Assembly: GCF_028553745.1 (NCBI RefSeq)
Contig: NZ_CP067129.1
Coordinates: forward strand, 1,718,501-1,782,500
Direction of reading: 5' to 3'
From: Paracoccus seriniphilus
Lineage (GTDB): Bacteria; Pseudomonadota; Alphaproteobacteria; Rhodobacterales; Rhodobacteraceae
DNA: 64,000 bases
The first letter of the stretch is position 1. The number at the start of each line of letters is the position of its first letter. A model generated the notes under the pieces. It ran no database searches. It saw only the letters and a list, made by a program, of their open reading frames with translations, and was not told where the DNA came from. A program made the position numbers and the translations under genes. Shown in pieces: positions 63,925 to 64,000 of the stretch.

Positions 63925-64000
63925 GTTTGACCGGGGAGCGGCCTGCTTTGCCAAAGGCGTCTGTCGTCGCGGATCGCGCTACATTTCCGGGGATCATTCT

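Overview
This 64 kb window is GC-rich chromosomal DNA from an alphaproteobacterium of the Rhodobacteraceae/Paracoccaceae type, most likely Paracoccus or a close relative. The evidence is the gene content and order: holin/endolysin genes like those that release gene transfer agents (GTA), a Suv3-like helicase followed by an S4 protein, fdxA and carD, a fused ispDF, a PccA/PccB/methylmalonyl-CoA mutase cluster, and a SoeABC-type sulfite dehydrogenase. No rRNA, tRNA, insertion sequence, integrase or CRISPR array was seen.

Region by region: 0-1.3 kb, GTA-type holin and endolysin with a full CtrA-like box upstream. 1.3-7.1 kb, ccmE, murI, a fused indolepyruvate:ferredoxin oxidoreductase and a divergent LysR regulator. 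7.1-11.7 kb, a terminator-ended small RNA or leader, then purL-ispDF-pgpA-pncC, translationally coupled. 11.7-17.3 kb (minus strand), threonine aldolase, YcgN, RibF, a MaoC hydratase, a HAD phosphatase, Mn-dependent pyrophosphatase and CarD. 17.6-28.3 kb, ferredoxin, S4 protein, helicase, TPR protein, SCP2 protein, alpha/beta hydrolase, phoH-ybeY-corC and alr-mlaE-mlaF. 28.5-37.1 kb, the propionate/methylmalonyl-CoA pathway (pccB, pccA, mcm) with four small or uncharacterised genes between pccB and pccA. 37.2-40.5 kb, homoserine dehydrogenase, a HEPN-like protein, a lytic transglycosylase and ssb.

40.6-58.8 kb looks accessory and stress-related. It holds a PhaC-like polyester synthase, a complete nine-gene N-type ATPase operon (atpDCQRBEFAG), two MFS drug-efflux systems (one a TetR-EmrAB module with duplicated operators), a glycosyltransferase plus glucan debranching enzyme, and two Hsp20 chaperones. 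FNR/CRP-type palindromes lie upstream of atpD and phaC, and the first hsp20 has a leader that folds like a ROSE RNA thermometer. 59-64 kb carries a secreted protein of unknown function and soeABC (minus strand).

The most promising leads are the FNR-box-controlled N-ATPase with a two-glutamate c-subunit, the ROSE-like thermometer, the CtrA box on the GTA lysis genes, the small lipoproteins inside the pcc operon, and the structured carD leader. All function calls come from reading the sequence and from recalled family knowledge; no database search was run.
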